DNA from: Desulfobacterales bacterium CG23_combo_of_CG06-09_8_20_14_all_51_8
GTDB taxonomy: Bacteria; Desulfobacterota; Desulfobacteria; Desulfobacterales; Desulfosalsimonadaceae
Length of the DNA stretch: 9,079 nt
NCBI GenBank assembly: GCA_002772195.1
Contig: PCSG01000281.1
Span: forward strand, 1-9,079
Direction: 5' to 3'
In this document: positions 1 to 6,740 of the stretch, one piece after another
How the letters are laid out: each line of letters starts with the position of its first letter
Position numbering within the stretch: position 1 is the first letter of the stretch
Program-made: the position numbers and the translations under genes
Notes under the pieces: model-generated
Told to the model about the DNA's origin: nothing
Seen by the model: the letters and a program-made list of their open reading frames with translations, nothing else
Databases searched by the model: none

Positions 1-64
1 CAAAAAACTGCTTGACTTCGTCAAGGGTGTATTTAAGGTTTAGGTTGTTTAGGATTTTAGGCAT
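1..64 (-). CDS. Start of a further phage gene, cut by the window edge
   Basis: An ATG at 62-64 on the minus strand opens a frame of 21 codons that continues past the left edge: it starts MPKILNNLNL and runs through KYTLDEVKQFF. AAGG lies six bases upstream (the minus strand reads AAAAGGCTAATATG), one of the few ribosome-binding-like sequences in the window. Too little is visible to name a product. By position, next after the capsid and virion genes, a head-completion or connector protein is the usual content, but this is only inference. Confidence 0.5.
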   Translation of the reverse strand, partial: MPKILNNLNLKYTLDEVKQFF

Positions 65-80
65 ATTAGCCTTTTACAAA

Positions 81-105
81 CAAAGCCGACTGAACGCCGG
101 CTTTG
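81..105 (-). terminator. Hairpin, possible weak intrinsic terminator
   Basis: On the minus strand CAAAGCCG (105-98) pairs perfectly with CGGCTTTG (88-81) around a nine-base loop, directly after the stop at 116. The run that follows is TTTGT, too short for a strong intrinsic terminator. It stands 17 bases before the next start, so it may trim or weaken read-through between the head genes and the next gene rather than end transcription. Confidence 0.45.
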
Positions 106-115
106 CCTAAAAAGT

Positions 116-580
116 CTAATCTCCAATAGAAACTGTCCAGGTGATTTTCAGCGTGTCAGAAGCACCCTTGTTGATTACCGAGAATACCTGACGGGCCAGA
201 AGCGTGCCGCCCGATGAGGAATTCAAGATTCCCGCTTCGGTGATCGCTCCCGTCCCGTCTGCGGCCGCCCAGTCACCGACGTAAATCACGTCGTTGTCTG
301 CGGCTCCGGTTCCTTGCGTGCGTGAGGTGAGGGCGTTTCGATCCAGCTGGCTCACAAGAGCCGTGTCGCTGGTGGAAGCGGCCGTGCTGGATGTACCGAT
401 CGCCATATGGCTCATTGCCGCTTCGCCCGGCGAAGATGACAACGCATCAGCCACATAAGCGTCTCCCACTTCAGTAATAACATTCTTAACGTGCCGTCTC
501 TCCTTCAACAATCCATCGGGACCAAACAATTCAGCTTTCAAAACTCCCATTCGAGAGAGTTTCTCGATAAGCTTTCCCAT
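116..580 (-). CDS. Small virion-type protein (head or tail structural)
   Basis: The 154-residue protein starts with a charged helix, then VKNVITEVGDAYVADAL, AAMSHMAIGTSSTAASTSDTAL and a C-terminal block GTGAITEAGILN with LLARQVFSVINKGASDTLKITW (residues about 110-149). This pattern of a conserved beta-rich end with Gly/Ser/Thr stretches occurs in small phage structural proteins of unknown exact role, sometimes labelled tail-fibre-like. It follows the capsid gene by 18 bases, so it is most likely a virion component such as a decoration or connector-associated protein. No membrane segment or signal peptide is visible, and no Shine-Dalgarno precedes the ATG at 580. The family pattern is recalled rather than searched. 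Confidence 0.65.
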   Translation of the reverse strand: MGKLIEKLSRMGVLKAELFGPDGLLKERRHVKNVITEVGDAYVADALSSSPGEAAMSHMAIGTSSTAASTSDTALVSQLDRNALTSRTQGTGAADNDVIYVGDWAAADGTGAITEAGILNSSSGGTLLARQVFSVINKGASDTLKITWTVSIGD

Positions 581-598
581 TTTAAGGATTGTTAAAGT

Positions 599-1546
599 TT
601 AAGCGATGCAGTCCTCGATGAGGTATCCGGCGACATTAGAAACAATTTTCTCGTCCTCAATGTATCCGGTTTCAACCACATCCCTGGACTTTTCTTCTTC
701 TCTCCACTCTTTCGTCTGCCAATTCCTCGATCGGAAGATATACCCCGCCGACACGTCGTCAATGGCGGCATTCGGGTTGGCATACAATAGAATCATATGC
801 TTTCCCCAAATATCAGCCATCGTCTGGGTAGCCGCCCCTTCTACTGTCGAGCAGTAGGTGGCTTTCGGGATAATGACCTTCAAATTCCACAAAGTGGGAG
901 GAAGGTCGCCGTCCACCAGAAGATCAGCGTGAGTATATTTAATCAGATTGCGAATTTCAGCGTCCCTCTTTACGACTTTAGCCACCGCAGATGGAATTAT
1001 GATCACGTTTGGTTCTCTACCAATCTGCGTTCTAACCGCTTCCTTTGCAGTATCAATGCGATACTCAATGGAGCAAGTGACACCGTCAGAATCAAAACTT
1101 GCGTTGTTGAACTGGTTGGTGCCGGAAAGCTGGACTCGGTTTGTCGAAGCCCAATTGGCCTGCGTCTGAATGAGGGTGGCAATCCTGTATTCCAGATCCA
1201 CTAACAGCTTCTCTGCCATCCTTTGCGTTTTTGCGATCTTCAGTCGTAGCACTGAATCCGCATTCGCTTTCTGGCGATCCGTAACACCTACCTTGAGGGC
1301 GTATTCCTCAGCTTGATAGGTGGAGTAGTCGAGACTGAAACCTACCTCGTTTGACTCTGCCCCGTCGGCCCGAAGGGTATTCTCTCTGCGGAAAGGTTCA
1401 TGCCGGTTCCAGATGTAGTATTTGTCAGATTCTTTCTGAATCTGCAAAACCGGAAAAATCTGCTCCGCAATAAACCCAGTCGGGTGGTAACCTATCGCCA
1501 CATTTGTCAGAACTGCGTTCTGATGAACTTGTCGTACTCCTGGCAT
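599..1546 (-). CDS. Major capsid protein
   Basis: At 315 residues and following the decoration gene, this fits the major head protein of an HK97-fold capsid. The N-terminal region (TNVAIGYHPTGFIAEQIFPV, residues 14-33, then KESDKYYIWNRHEPFR) is the conserved opening of a common phage major capsid group. A long helix lies around residues 95-130 (KIAKTQRMAEKLLVDLEYRIATLI), matching the spine helix, and a strand-rich C-terminal part carries WGKHMILLYANPNAA and VVETGYIEDEKIVSNVAGYLIEDCIA. No N-terminal delta domain is present, consistent with a separate scaffold encoded upstream. No Shine-Dalgarno lies before the ATG, which is surprising for what should be the most abundant product; coupling to the decoration gene four bases upstream may supply ribosomes. 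Confidence 0.86.
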   Translation of the reverse strand: MPGVRQVHQNAVLTNVAIGYHPTGFIAEQIFPVLQIQKESDKYYIWNRHEPFRRENTLRADGAESNEVGFSLDYSTYQAEEYALKVGVTDRQKANADSVLRLKIAKTQRMAEKLLVDLEYRIATLIQTQANWASTNRVQLSGTNQFNNASFDSDGVTCSIEYRIDTAKEAVRTQIGREPNVIIIPSAVAKVVKRDAEIRNLIKYTHADLLVDGDLPPTLWNLKVIIPKATYCSTVEGAATQTMADIWGKHMILLYANPNAAIDDVSAGYIFRSRNWQTKEWREEEKSRDVVETGYIEDEKIVSNVAGYLIEDCIA

Positions 1547-1550
1547 GGGT

Positions 1551-1961
1551 TTAGTGAGCTAATACCATCGGACGTATGAGCATCTTGATGACTTCGCCAG
1601 CCGCTGTCGCACCCTCGAGAGCAATCCCTATGATATGCTCGGTGGAAGCAGATGTACCCGTCCAGCTTGCACTGACATCGGGACACTTCTGGACTCTTCC
1701 GGTCGAGGTGACAGCCGTCAGATAGTCGCCTTTTGTGATAACGCCGCCGGCCACCACTTTCGTGATGCCGGAAATCATTACCGGAACCGCTTCGTTTGCC
1801 GCATCCGTGACATCCTGAATCACTCCGATTATCTTTTCGTTGGTAGCATCGGGAAGATCCACCTGATTAGCGGAAGTCCCCAGCTCTACGCAAACGTAGC
1901 GTTCGGCAAAGATATTTTCGGCTTCAAAAGAAACTACCTGGCCTGGTACTTGTTCGGCCAT
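1551..1961 (-). CDS. Head decoration (capsid cement) protein, DUF2190-like
   Basis: The 136-residue protein is a small all-beta type with many Val, Gly, Ala and Thr. Features typical of DUF2190-like capsid cement proteins are IIGVIQDVTDAANEAVPVMISG, then VVAGGVITKGDYLTAV followed by a short TSTGRVQK turn, and the closing HIIGIALEGATAAGEVIKMLI. Such proteins bind the outside of the expanded shell and stabilise it. The gene lies between the scaffold/protease and the major capsid gene, ending four bases before the capsid start, which matches the usual arrangement. The 62-base gap before it carries no convincing promoter. Only a weak GGA lies upstream of the ATG. The family assignment comes from pattern and position. 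Confidence 0.8.
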   Translation of the reverse strand: MAEQVPGQVVSFEAENIFAERYVCVELGTSANQVDLPDATNEKIIGVIQDVTDAANEAVPVMISGITKVVAGGVITKGDYLTAVTSTGRVQKCPDVSASWTGTSASTEHIIGIALEGATAAGEVIKMLIRPMVLAH

Positions 1962-2023
1962 GCTTTTTGTCCGATTAACGAATTAAACCGTGCTCCATTC
2001 GTACTAAGTTTTTTTATGTAAAG

Positions 2024-3355
2024 CTATTCAGCTTCTTTGAGGTTCTGTTCGGCCATCACTGCCGCATCGGTGTAGGAAAGCTTGTCGTTCTCGCTCATCA
2101 GTCTCTTGGCTTCCTCGTCAAGTTCCACGCTTTTCTCGTCAAATCCTTTCGGTGCCGGCTTGGCTTCCTTTTTGAACCCGGAACCGATTTCGCCGAACAT
2201 ATTGGCTTTCGGCATCTTTCCGAGAATCTCGAAGAACTTTTTGGCCTGCTCATCATCCAGCGTTTCGGCAAAGGCGATAACCTTGTCCTTTTCTTTCAGG
2301 AGAATCTGCCCGCCCTTATTGGCTTCGCTGAAAACGTATTTGGAAACTTTATCCGTCATTTCCCTTTTCCGTTCAGCCATTTTCATCTCATTCACTTTCT
2401 TTTCAAGTTCCTTGTTCTGTTCTTCGACCGCCTTAAACTTTTCCGAGAACTGTTTTTCAGCGTCATCTTCCGTTTTGTTCTCCTCGTCTTTGGCCTTCGC
2501 TTCATCCTCGGCTTTCTTTTTCGCTTCTTCATCAGCCTTAGCTTTGGCATCCGCTTCCTCTTTTTCTTTAGCCTCTCTCGTAACCTTTTCTTCTTCGGTT
2601 TCACCTTCGTCAAGCTTATATTTCTTGATGGTCTCATCATCGAGATCCTCTTTCATTTCGAGGAGAAAATCCCGCTCAGCCATCGTTATATCCTTGGCCT
2701 CTTTGGCTAGTATTTTTTCCAGATCCATGTTAGTGTTCTTACTTGTTAAAAATCGTTCCGACAGCACGACGGCTTCCAAGCTCTTAAAATACGGCTTATT
2801 GGTTAAAGCCCCGCCTGTCAGAACATTATCGAATTTTTCCCTTGTCTCCGGATCTTCGTATTTGAAGTAAAATTCCGGCGAGAAAAACTTATACGCTTTT
2901 GATTTTAATAATTCCATTCCCTTGTCCGTCCACTCTATCATCGCCCAGAGGCTATCGCTTCCTTTCTTCACCAGATCCTTGACCCAGCCCACTGCCGGCA
3001 ATTCCTCGTCTCCTTGCGGATGGCCTTCGGTGATGTAAATCCCTTTTCGCAGTCCTTCCCTGAAGTGTTGGATCATCTGGTCAAGTATGCTTTCATTAAT
3101 TCTCATCTTTCCGTAAGTCGGATGCTTCCATTCGCCGGTCTGCATTATCTGAATCTCGGAAGTCTTGCTGTCTCCCGGCTGGGCGAACTCGTAAACCTGC
3201 GTGATCATCATCTCGCTGGCTTTGCTTTTCATAATGGAAGATTTACAGATAGCAATAGCGGAGGATTTTGATTTCCCCTGCTTCACCAGTCCGGCCACGC
3301 AAGATTCCATTTTCTTCGTTATCGCCGGAGTTTCGTTGGGCAATCCATAAGGCAT
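2024..3355 (-). CDS. Head maturation protease (Mu gpI-like) joined to scaffold
   Basis: The 443-residue protein has three parts. Residues 1-45 are a short Cys-containing helical module (ITKKMESCVAGL, then GKSKSSAIAICKSS) seen at the front of many phage proteins. Residues about 65-200 match the Mu gpI-like protease: ITEGHPQ with His111, AVGWVKDL, LWAMIEWTDKGMELL, FFSPEFY with Ser159, and GGALTNKPYFKSLEAVVLSE; His111 and Ser159 are the likely catalytic pair. Residues about 210-443 are extremely rich in Lys, Glu, Asp and Ala, a coiled-coil scaffold like Mu gpZ, ending in a helix around DEEAKRLMSENDKLSYTDAA. In Mu the scaffold is also made from an internal in-frame start; here Met210 (ATG at 2727) sits exactly at the boundary. 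The leader before the ATG at 3355 is AT-rich with no Shine-Dalgarno; that start is kept because it preserves the N-terminal module. Confidence 0.87.
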   Translation of the reverse strand: MPYGLPNETPAITKKMESCVAGLVKQGKSKSSAIAICKSSIMKSKASEMMITQVYEFAQPGDSKTSEIQIMQTGEWKHPTYGKMRINESILDQMIQHFREGLRKGIYITEGHPQGDEELPAVGWVKDLVKKGSDSLWAMIEWTDKGMELLKSKAYKFFSPEFYFKYEDPETREKFDNVLTGGALTNKPYFKSLEAVVLSERFLTSKNTNMDLEKILAKEAKDITMAERDFLLEMKEDLDDETIKKYKLDEGETEEEKVTREAKEKEEADAKAKADEEAKKKAEDEAKAKDEENKTEDDAEKQFSEKFKAVEEQNKELEKKVNEMKMAERKREMTDKVSKYVFSEANKGGQILLKEKDKVIAFAETLDDEQAKKFFEILGKMPKANMFGEIGSGFKKEAKPAPKGFDEKSVELDEEAKRLMSENDKLSYTDAAVMAEQNLKEAE

Positions 3356-3371
3356 TTTTTTATATTAATTA

Positions 3372-3455
3372 GGATTGTGCAGGGATTCGAACCCTGGTTT
3401 CACTAGCATATTTCTATGCGTCATGACGTTTTGTGACCATCAAACTTCACAATCC
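3372..3455 (-). tRNA. tRNA-like element with non-canonical anticodon region
   Basis: The 84-base element begins GGATTGTG (3455-3448) and ends CACAATCC (3379-3372), a perfect eight-pair acceptor stem. Next to it is a perfect T arm: CAGGG, loop TTCGAAT, CCCTG (3396-3380). A D arm fits as TTTG, loop ATGGTCA, CAAA (3444-3430), keeping the conserved A, GG and A of D loops. The remaining 33 bases (3429-3397) do not form a five-pair, seven-base-loop anticodon arm in any register I tried. Instead they hold a hairpin GCATA-GAAA-TATGC (3419-3406). Thus no anticodon can be assigned. No CCA is encoded. It may be a degenerate tRNA, a tRNA with an insertion, or a tRNA mimic acting as an RNA-processing signal between the glycosyltransferase and protease genes. 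Confidence 0.55.
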
Positions 3456-3472
3456 ATTATTATTTTAGCACA

Positions 3473-4132
3473 TTATTTCGATCTTGACAATTGTTTTTTT
3501 ACTTCTTCGTTATGTTTCTCCACGCTTTCCTCACTTCGGCTCTTCAAATAAAACTCTTCGTCTATTATTTTCGGGCTTCCCATGTGTCCAATAACCAGAT
3601 CCGTGTCAACGTGAATGTCAAATCCGAATTGCTTCGCTTTTTCACAGAAGTTTATGTCATGACCCTGTCGGTCAATCCAAAACCACGGCATCGGTATCTT
3701 GAAGAACACATCCATTTTGATCAGCACCGCCCCGAATCCAATCGCATCGCACCGCATCACTCCTTTCTTGGCTACATTCACGGATCGGTAAAAATCCTCA
3801 TCTTCTTTTTTGGCAAACACACAAGGGAAGTATGGCGGCGTACGTTTATAGGCCACCGCTCCCACTATATCCTTATCGTCCGCCAGAAGGAAGTCCACGA
3901 GGTTGGGTAGAAAGGTATGATCCGTGTCAATCATCATCACGTGGGTGCATTCCAGCCGCATCGCCTCCTCCACGGCGTTGGTGCGGGCATCGCAGATTGA
4001 TTTCTGCGGATTGGTGACGATTGGCCATTCCTTGTCCAGTCGCAAGCCTATAAACGACTTAAACGGGCTTAATCCGTCGAAATCCTGAATGTATCCGTTC
4101 CCATGAATGCTCACTAAAACTTTATTTTGCAT
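3473..4132 (-). CDS. Glycosyltransferase, GT-A fold (DXD type)
   Basis: The 219-residue protein resembles the small family 2-like glycosyltransferases found in phage genomes. Those enzymes use a metal-bound nucleotide sugar. Visible signs are an N-terminal beta strand KVLVSIHG, the helix DARTNAVEEAMRL, the DXD motif in MMIDTDHTFLP (Asp69-Thr-Asp71), the following LLADDKDIVGAVAYKR, then GFGAVLIKMDVF, Asp159 in GHDINFCEKAKQFG as a candidate base, and VIGHMGS with His183 near the end. No membrane segment or signal peptide is seen, so it probably acts in the cytoplasm. The acceptor is unknown: virion proteins, modified DNA bases or host surface sugars are all possible. Its placement among head genes makes a virion protein a reasonable guess. 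It overlaps the CHAP gene by 11 bases and is followed by a tRNA-like element. Confidence 0.82.
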   Translation of the reverse strand: MQNKVLVSIHGNGYIQDFDGLSPFKSFIGLRLDKEWPIVTNPQKSICDARTNAVEEAMRLECTHVMMIDTDHTFLPNLVDFLLADDKDIVGAVAYKRTPPYFPCVFAKKEDEDFYRSVNVAKKGVMRCDAIGFGAVLIKMDVFFKIPMPWFWIDRQGHDINFCEKAKQFGFDIHVDTDLVIGHMGSPKIIDEEFYLKSRSEESVEKHNEEVKKQLSRSK

Positions 4133-4442
4133 AGTATCCGATTATTTTTAATGCTTTCGCCGTGTCGTGTCTTTCCGTGATAGTGCAACTTTTGTAATTC
4201 GCTTCCCGGATAGTCAAATGGTTGCTTCCCACCTTTTTCACGAATCCGACATGACCCCAGAATCCTACATTCATTATAGCCACCGAATACTTTTTTGGCT
4301 TCTGGGAGTTAATGCTCCGTTTCTTGCTCCAGAGTGTCCAAAGTCCGTAAGGCAGGCTTGAAACTTTGCTCCGGGCATACTTCACGCAGTTGCACCGGTT
4401 TGGATCGGTTCTGTTTAGCACTTTTATATATGGCTGGCTCAT
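4122..4442 (-). CDS. Small CHAP-type amidase/peptidase
   Basis: The 106-residue protein is a minimal CHAP (cysteine, histidine-dependent amidohydrolase/peptidase) domain, a fold that cuts peptidoglycan peptide or amide bonds. The likely catalytic residues are Cys19 in NCVKYARS, His64 in WGHVGFV and Glu80 or Asn82 in IREANY. There is no signal peptide, membrane segment or separate wall-binding domain. It is shorter than most phage endolysins. Its ATG overlaps the portal stop (ATGA), and its own end overlaps the next gene by 11 bases, so it is translationally tied to virion genes. It could be an endolysin, a virion-carried wall hydrolase that opens the wall at infection, or less likely a protein-processing peptidase. 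The fold call is fairly firm; the role is inferred. Confidence 0.75.
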   Translation of the reverse strand: MSQPYIKVLNRTDPNRCNCVKYARSKVSSLPYGLWTLWSKKRSINSQKPKKYSVAIMNVGFWGHVGFVKKVGSNHLTIREANYKSCTITERHDTAKALKIIGYYAK

Positions 4443-6736
4443 TTTTTTCCGGTTAAATCCAATGTTCCCTTGTAATAATCCCAGGCAATCGAATCTTTGT
4501 CTATGATAGGCTTTTCAATCTGCTCAAATTCATTGACCCCGCCCTCCCAGCGTTTCATGATGCTATTCGGCACGCCTTTCACTTCCGGCAATTCGGCTTC
4601 GTCTTTCATTATTTCCACCCAGATTCCCCTACAATTCGAGTGGTATGCACCGGCTTTCGCCATCGGATCATTCAGGCTTATAACTCTTCCATCCATTGAA
4701 AGGCAGAAATTGCAAATCCTAAAATCCAAAACTTCGCTCCGCTGGAGAGCGTAAACCATCTTCTTGTTCTCATATATCGTCTGATAACGGCCCTGATTGT
4801 AAAGTTCCCCGACCGTCAGCACGGAAGTGTTGTAAGTAAGCGTATTCGACAGCTTCCCCAGCTCGATAGCCACGTTATTCATCGCTTCATCAATAGTCTT
4901 TCCTTGCTGTAAATGTTTCAAAGCAGTCAGTTTCATTCCCCGTAATACTTCACTTTCGTGAACATCGGCGATAGTATCCGCTTGCATAATGAGCCTTTTA
5001 AGCTCCGCTTCGGGCGTTTTCGGAGCCGGCATTCCCATCTCTTTGGATGCTCCCCGTTTGCCGAACTCATAAATCAATCCCAAATGCCGCAATATTTCTT
5101 TCCGATAAGGCCCTTTGTATTCCATGGCCAGATTCCGCACCGCCGTCATGTCCTTCGTCTTCATAGCCTTCTTGAAGTCCGCCAGCAGAATCGGACTGGC
5201 TTCTTCCAGTATTTTTAGGGTATCTTTCACGTAATTCTGCTCGAACTCGGTGAGCCTGTCTTGAATCAGCTTGAAGTTTATTTTCTTTTCAGCGAACGTA
5301 AGAGGTCGCCACCCCACGAATACTGGCTCGGCTCCGTGCAGTTGCATTTTACCTTTTTTTTTTAATTCGCTGGCTTTCTGCGGTTCTTCCTCCTTTTCCA
5401 TTTTTTCTTTTTCACCCTTGCCTGGTTTTTTTTCTTTTTTCTCATCGGGTATATTCTCAACCACCGGTTGGGCTTTTCGCATTTCCTCCCGTTCTTCTTT
5501 CTCCTCTTCCGGCACCTCGGGCAACTCAAATTTTTCCCGGATGAAATCCTCCAGTCCGCCATCCGGAATGATGACCTTGGCCGAAACCAGATCGGACAAA
5601 GTTGTGGAAAGTTCCTCAAAATCAACCCTACCTATGCTTGAAAATTGCAACTCCGGATAATACTCCACATCAAAATTCATGTCCACCAGTTGTTTGATGG
5701 CGTATTTATTAATCACGTCGCTGATTTGTCTCGCCACCGCTTTCAGGGATTCATAAAAAAGGGCTGAATGGTCTTGGCTCAATGCCCGGCTTCCCGATCC
5801 GCCGGTAGATCCCAATTCCAAAAACTGGGCCAGCACGCTTTTGGTTATCTGCCGGTCATGGTGCAATATGGAATTTTTCGGGTCCCGCACTGAACTTCCT
5901 TTCATGTCGGCCATCTCAAACTCCCAACCAGCAGGAATTGCCAAATACTGCTGTTCATTGGCTCTTATATTCTTCAGGAGTGTTTGGGCCATCGTTTTAT
6001 CGCCGTCGTCATATCCGGCTGGAAGCTTCATTATCGGAATTCCCAATCCCTGCCGCTCAAAGCTCATGGCGTCTATTTTGTAAAAGTTATCCTTGAAATA
6101 CCAATGTTTGTAAGCTTGGCGTAAAACAGAAATTCCCTCCCAATTATCGCCTTCTTTTTGATTAATGAAAATTATCAGCTTCTCCATCGGAATCTCAACC
6201 TGCCGGCCGTCCGGGAGTATCTGGGTTATGCCTTCTTTGCCAGCGTTGGCGTCCCCGATCTGCCATTTATAAATTGACTTCGGAAGCCTCGGAGCAAACT
6301 TCTTCCAGCCGATATATTCCTTACCTTCGTGTTCCACGATCTGAAATACCTTCTCAAAAACCATATGCCCGTAATCAAGCATCAGAAGTGCCTGGCGAAG
6401 AAAATCATCCCATGTAATATCCATTCGCTCCATGAGGCAGGCCCAGACAAAATCAGCAATCTCCTGATCTTTCGGCTCATTGGTCGCCGGCTGGATGAAC
6501 CATTTTGCTCCCCGGATCGGAAGTTTGATTGACATTAAAGCCGCCCCGACCGTAGCGTCAGATCGCCGCATCTGATCGTAAATTCTCAAGCCTTCCTTAC
6601 CCGAAAGAACAGAGTTATACTCTTCATCACTTATCATTCCGGAGAATATCGAAGTACCGCTCCCGCCCATCTCTTTGGAAGATATCCTTTGCTGGAATAT
6701 TCTCGGAAAACTTATGTCTCGTCCGAATAGTTTCAT
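4439..6736 (-). CDS. Portal protein fused to Mu gpF-like head-morphogenesis domain
   Basis: The 765-residue product joins two proteins that are separate in phage Mu. Residues about 30-405 match the Mu gp29-like (DUF935) portal, the ring through which DNA enters the head; recognisable stretches are RRSDATVGAALMSIK, the FINQKEGDNWEGISVLRQAYKHW area and the GSTGGSGSRALSQDHSA segment (309-325). Residues about 405-465 form a Lys/Glu-rich low-complexity linker. Residues about 475-710 are a gpF (minor head/head morphogenesis) domain ending in the typical cysteine-histidine pattern CNFC (675-678) with HSNCR (699-703). The two halves meet at a run of ten A residues (5354-5363). One extra A there gives a stop after residue 462, and an ATG (Met464, 5345-5347) one base past that stop could start a separate 302-residue F protein. 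No Shine-Dalgarno precedes the ATG at 6736. The stop overlaps the next start as ATGA. Confidence 0.9.
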   Translation of the reverse strand: MKLFGRDISFPRIFQQRISSKEMGGSGTSIFSGMISDEEYNSVLSGKEGLRIYDQMRRSDATVGAALMSIKLPIRGAKWFIQPATNEPKDQEIADFVWACLMERMDITWDDFLRQALLMLDYGHMVFEKVFQIVEHEGKEYIGWKKFAPRLPKSIYKWQIGDANAGKEGITQILPDGRQVEIPMEKLIIFINQKEGDNWEGISVLRQAYKHWYFKDNFYKIDAMSFERQGLGIPIMKLPAGYDDGDKTMAQTLLKNIRANEQQYLAIPAGWEFEMADMKGSSVRDPKNSILHHDRQITKSVLAQFLELGSTGGSGSRALSQDHSALFYESLKAVARQISDVINKYAIKQLVDMNFDVEYYPELQFSSIGRVDFEELSTTLSDLVSAKVIIPDGGLEDFIREKFELPEVPEEEKEEREEMRKAQPVVENIPDEKKEKKPGKGEKEKMEKEEEPQKASELKKKGKMQLHGAEPVFVGWRPLTFAEKKINFKLIQDRLTEFEQNYVKDTLKILEEASPILLADFKKAMKTKDMTAVRNLAMEYKGPYRKEILRHLGLIYEFGKRGASKEMGMPAPKTPEAELKRLIMQADTIADVHESEVLRGMKLTALKHLQQGKTIDEAMNNVAIELGKLSNTLTYNTSVLTVGELYNQGRYQTIYENKKMVYALQRSEVLDFRICNFCLSMDGRVISLNDPMAKAGAYHSNCRGIWVEIMKDEAELPEVKGVPNSIMKRWEGGVNEFEQIEKPIIDKDSIAWDYYKGTLDLTGKK
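5345..5363 (-). other. A10 homopolymer with hidden stop and restart at the portal/F junction
   Basis: On the coding strand ten consecutive A residues (5354-5363) are followed by GGTAAAATG. In the frame as written this reads Lys-Lys-Lys-Gly-Lys-Met. With one additional A, or a -1 ribosomal slip, the reading becomes AGG TAA, a stop at 5349-5351, and one base later ATG (5345-5347) begins the F-like domain in its own frame. The AAGG in front of this ATG could serve as a weak ribosome binding site. The base pattern is seen directly; its use by the phage is inferred. Confidence 0.5.
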
Positions 6737-6740
6737 ATGA

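Noticed and set aside
1962..2023. A promoter in the gap before the decoration gene (TTTACA followed by AT-rich sequence).
   Set aside because: No matching -10 box lies at about 17 bases from TTTACA, so the resemblance is not enough to call a promoter.
2082..2870. A 262-residue plus-strand open frame rich in Ser, Phe and Leu.
   Set aside because: It is the exact antisense of the Lys/Glu-rich scaffold coding region; the low-complexity composition on the other strand explains its openness, and no domain is recognisable.
3372..3455. Reading the tRNA-like element as a selenocysteine or histidine tRNA because of the eight-pair acceptor stem.
   Set aside because: The length is short for a selenocysteine tRNA, no UCA sits in a proper loop after a T, and no GTG anticodon loop can be folded for histidine.
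5426..5433. An eight-A run in the portal linker as a slippage site.
   Set aside because: A slip leads to a TGA a few codons later with no aligned restart codon, unlike the A10 site downstream.
5362..5625. A minus-strand frame of 87 residues overlapping the portal linker; a similar 82-residue Lys/Arg-rich frame lies at 2392..2640.
   Set aside because: Both are shifted-frame readings of A/G-rich low-complexity coding sequence and look like composition artefacts.
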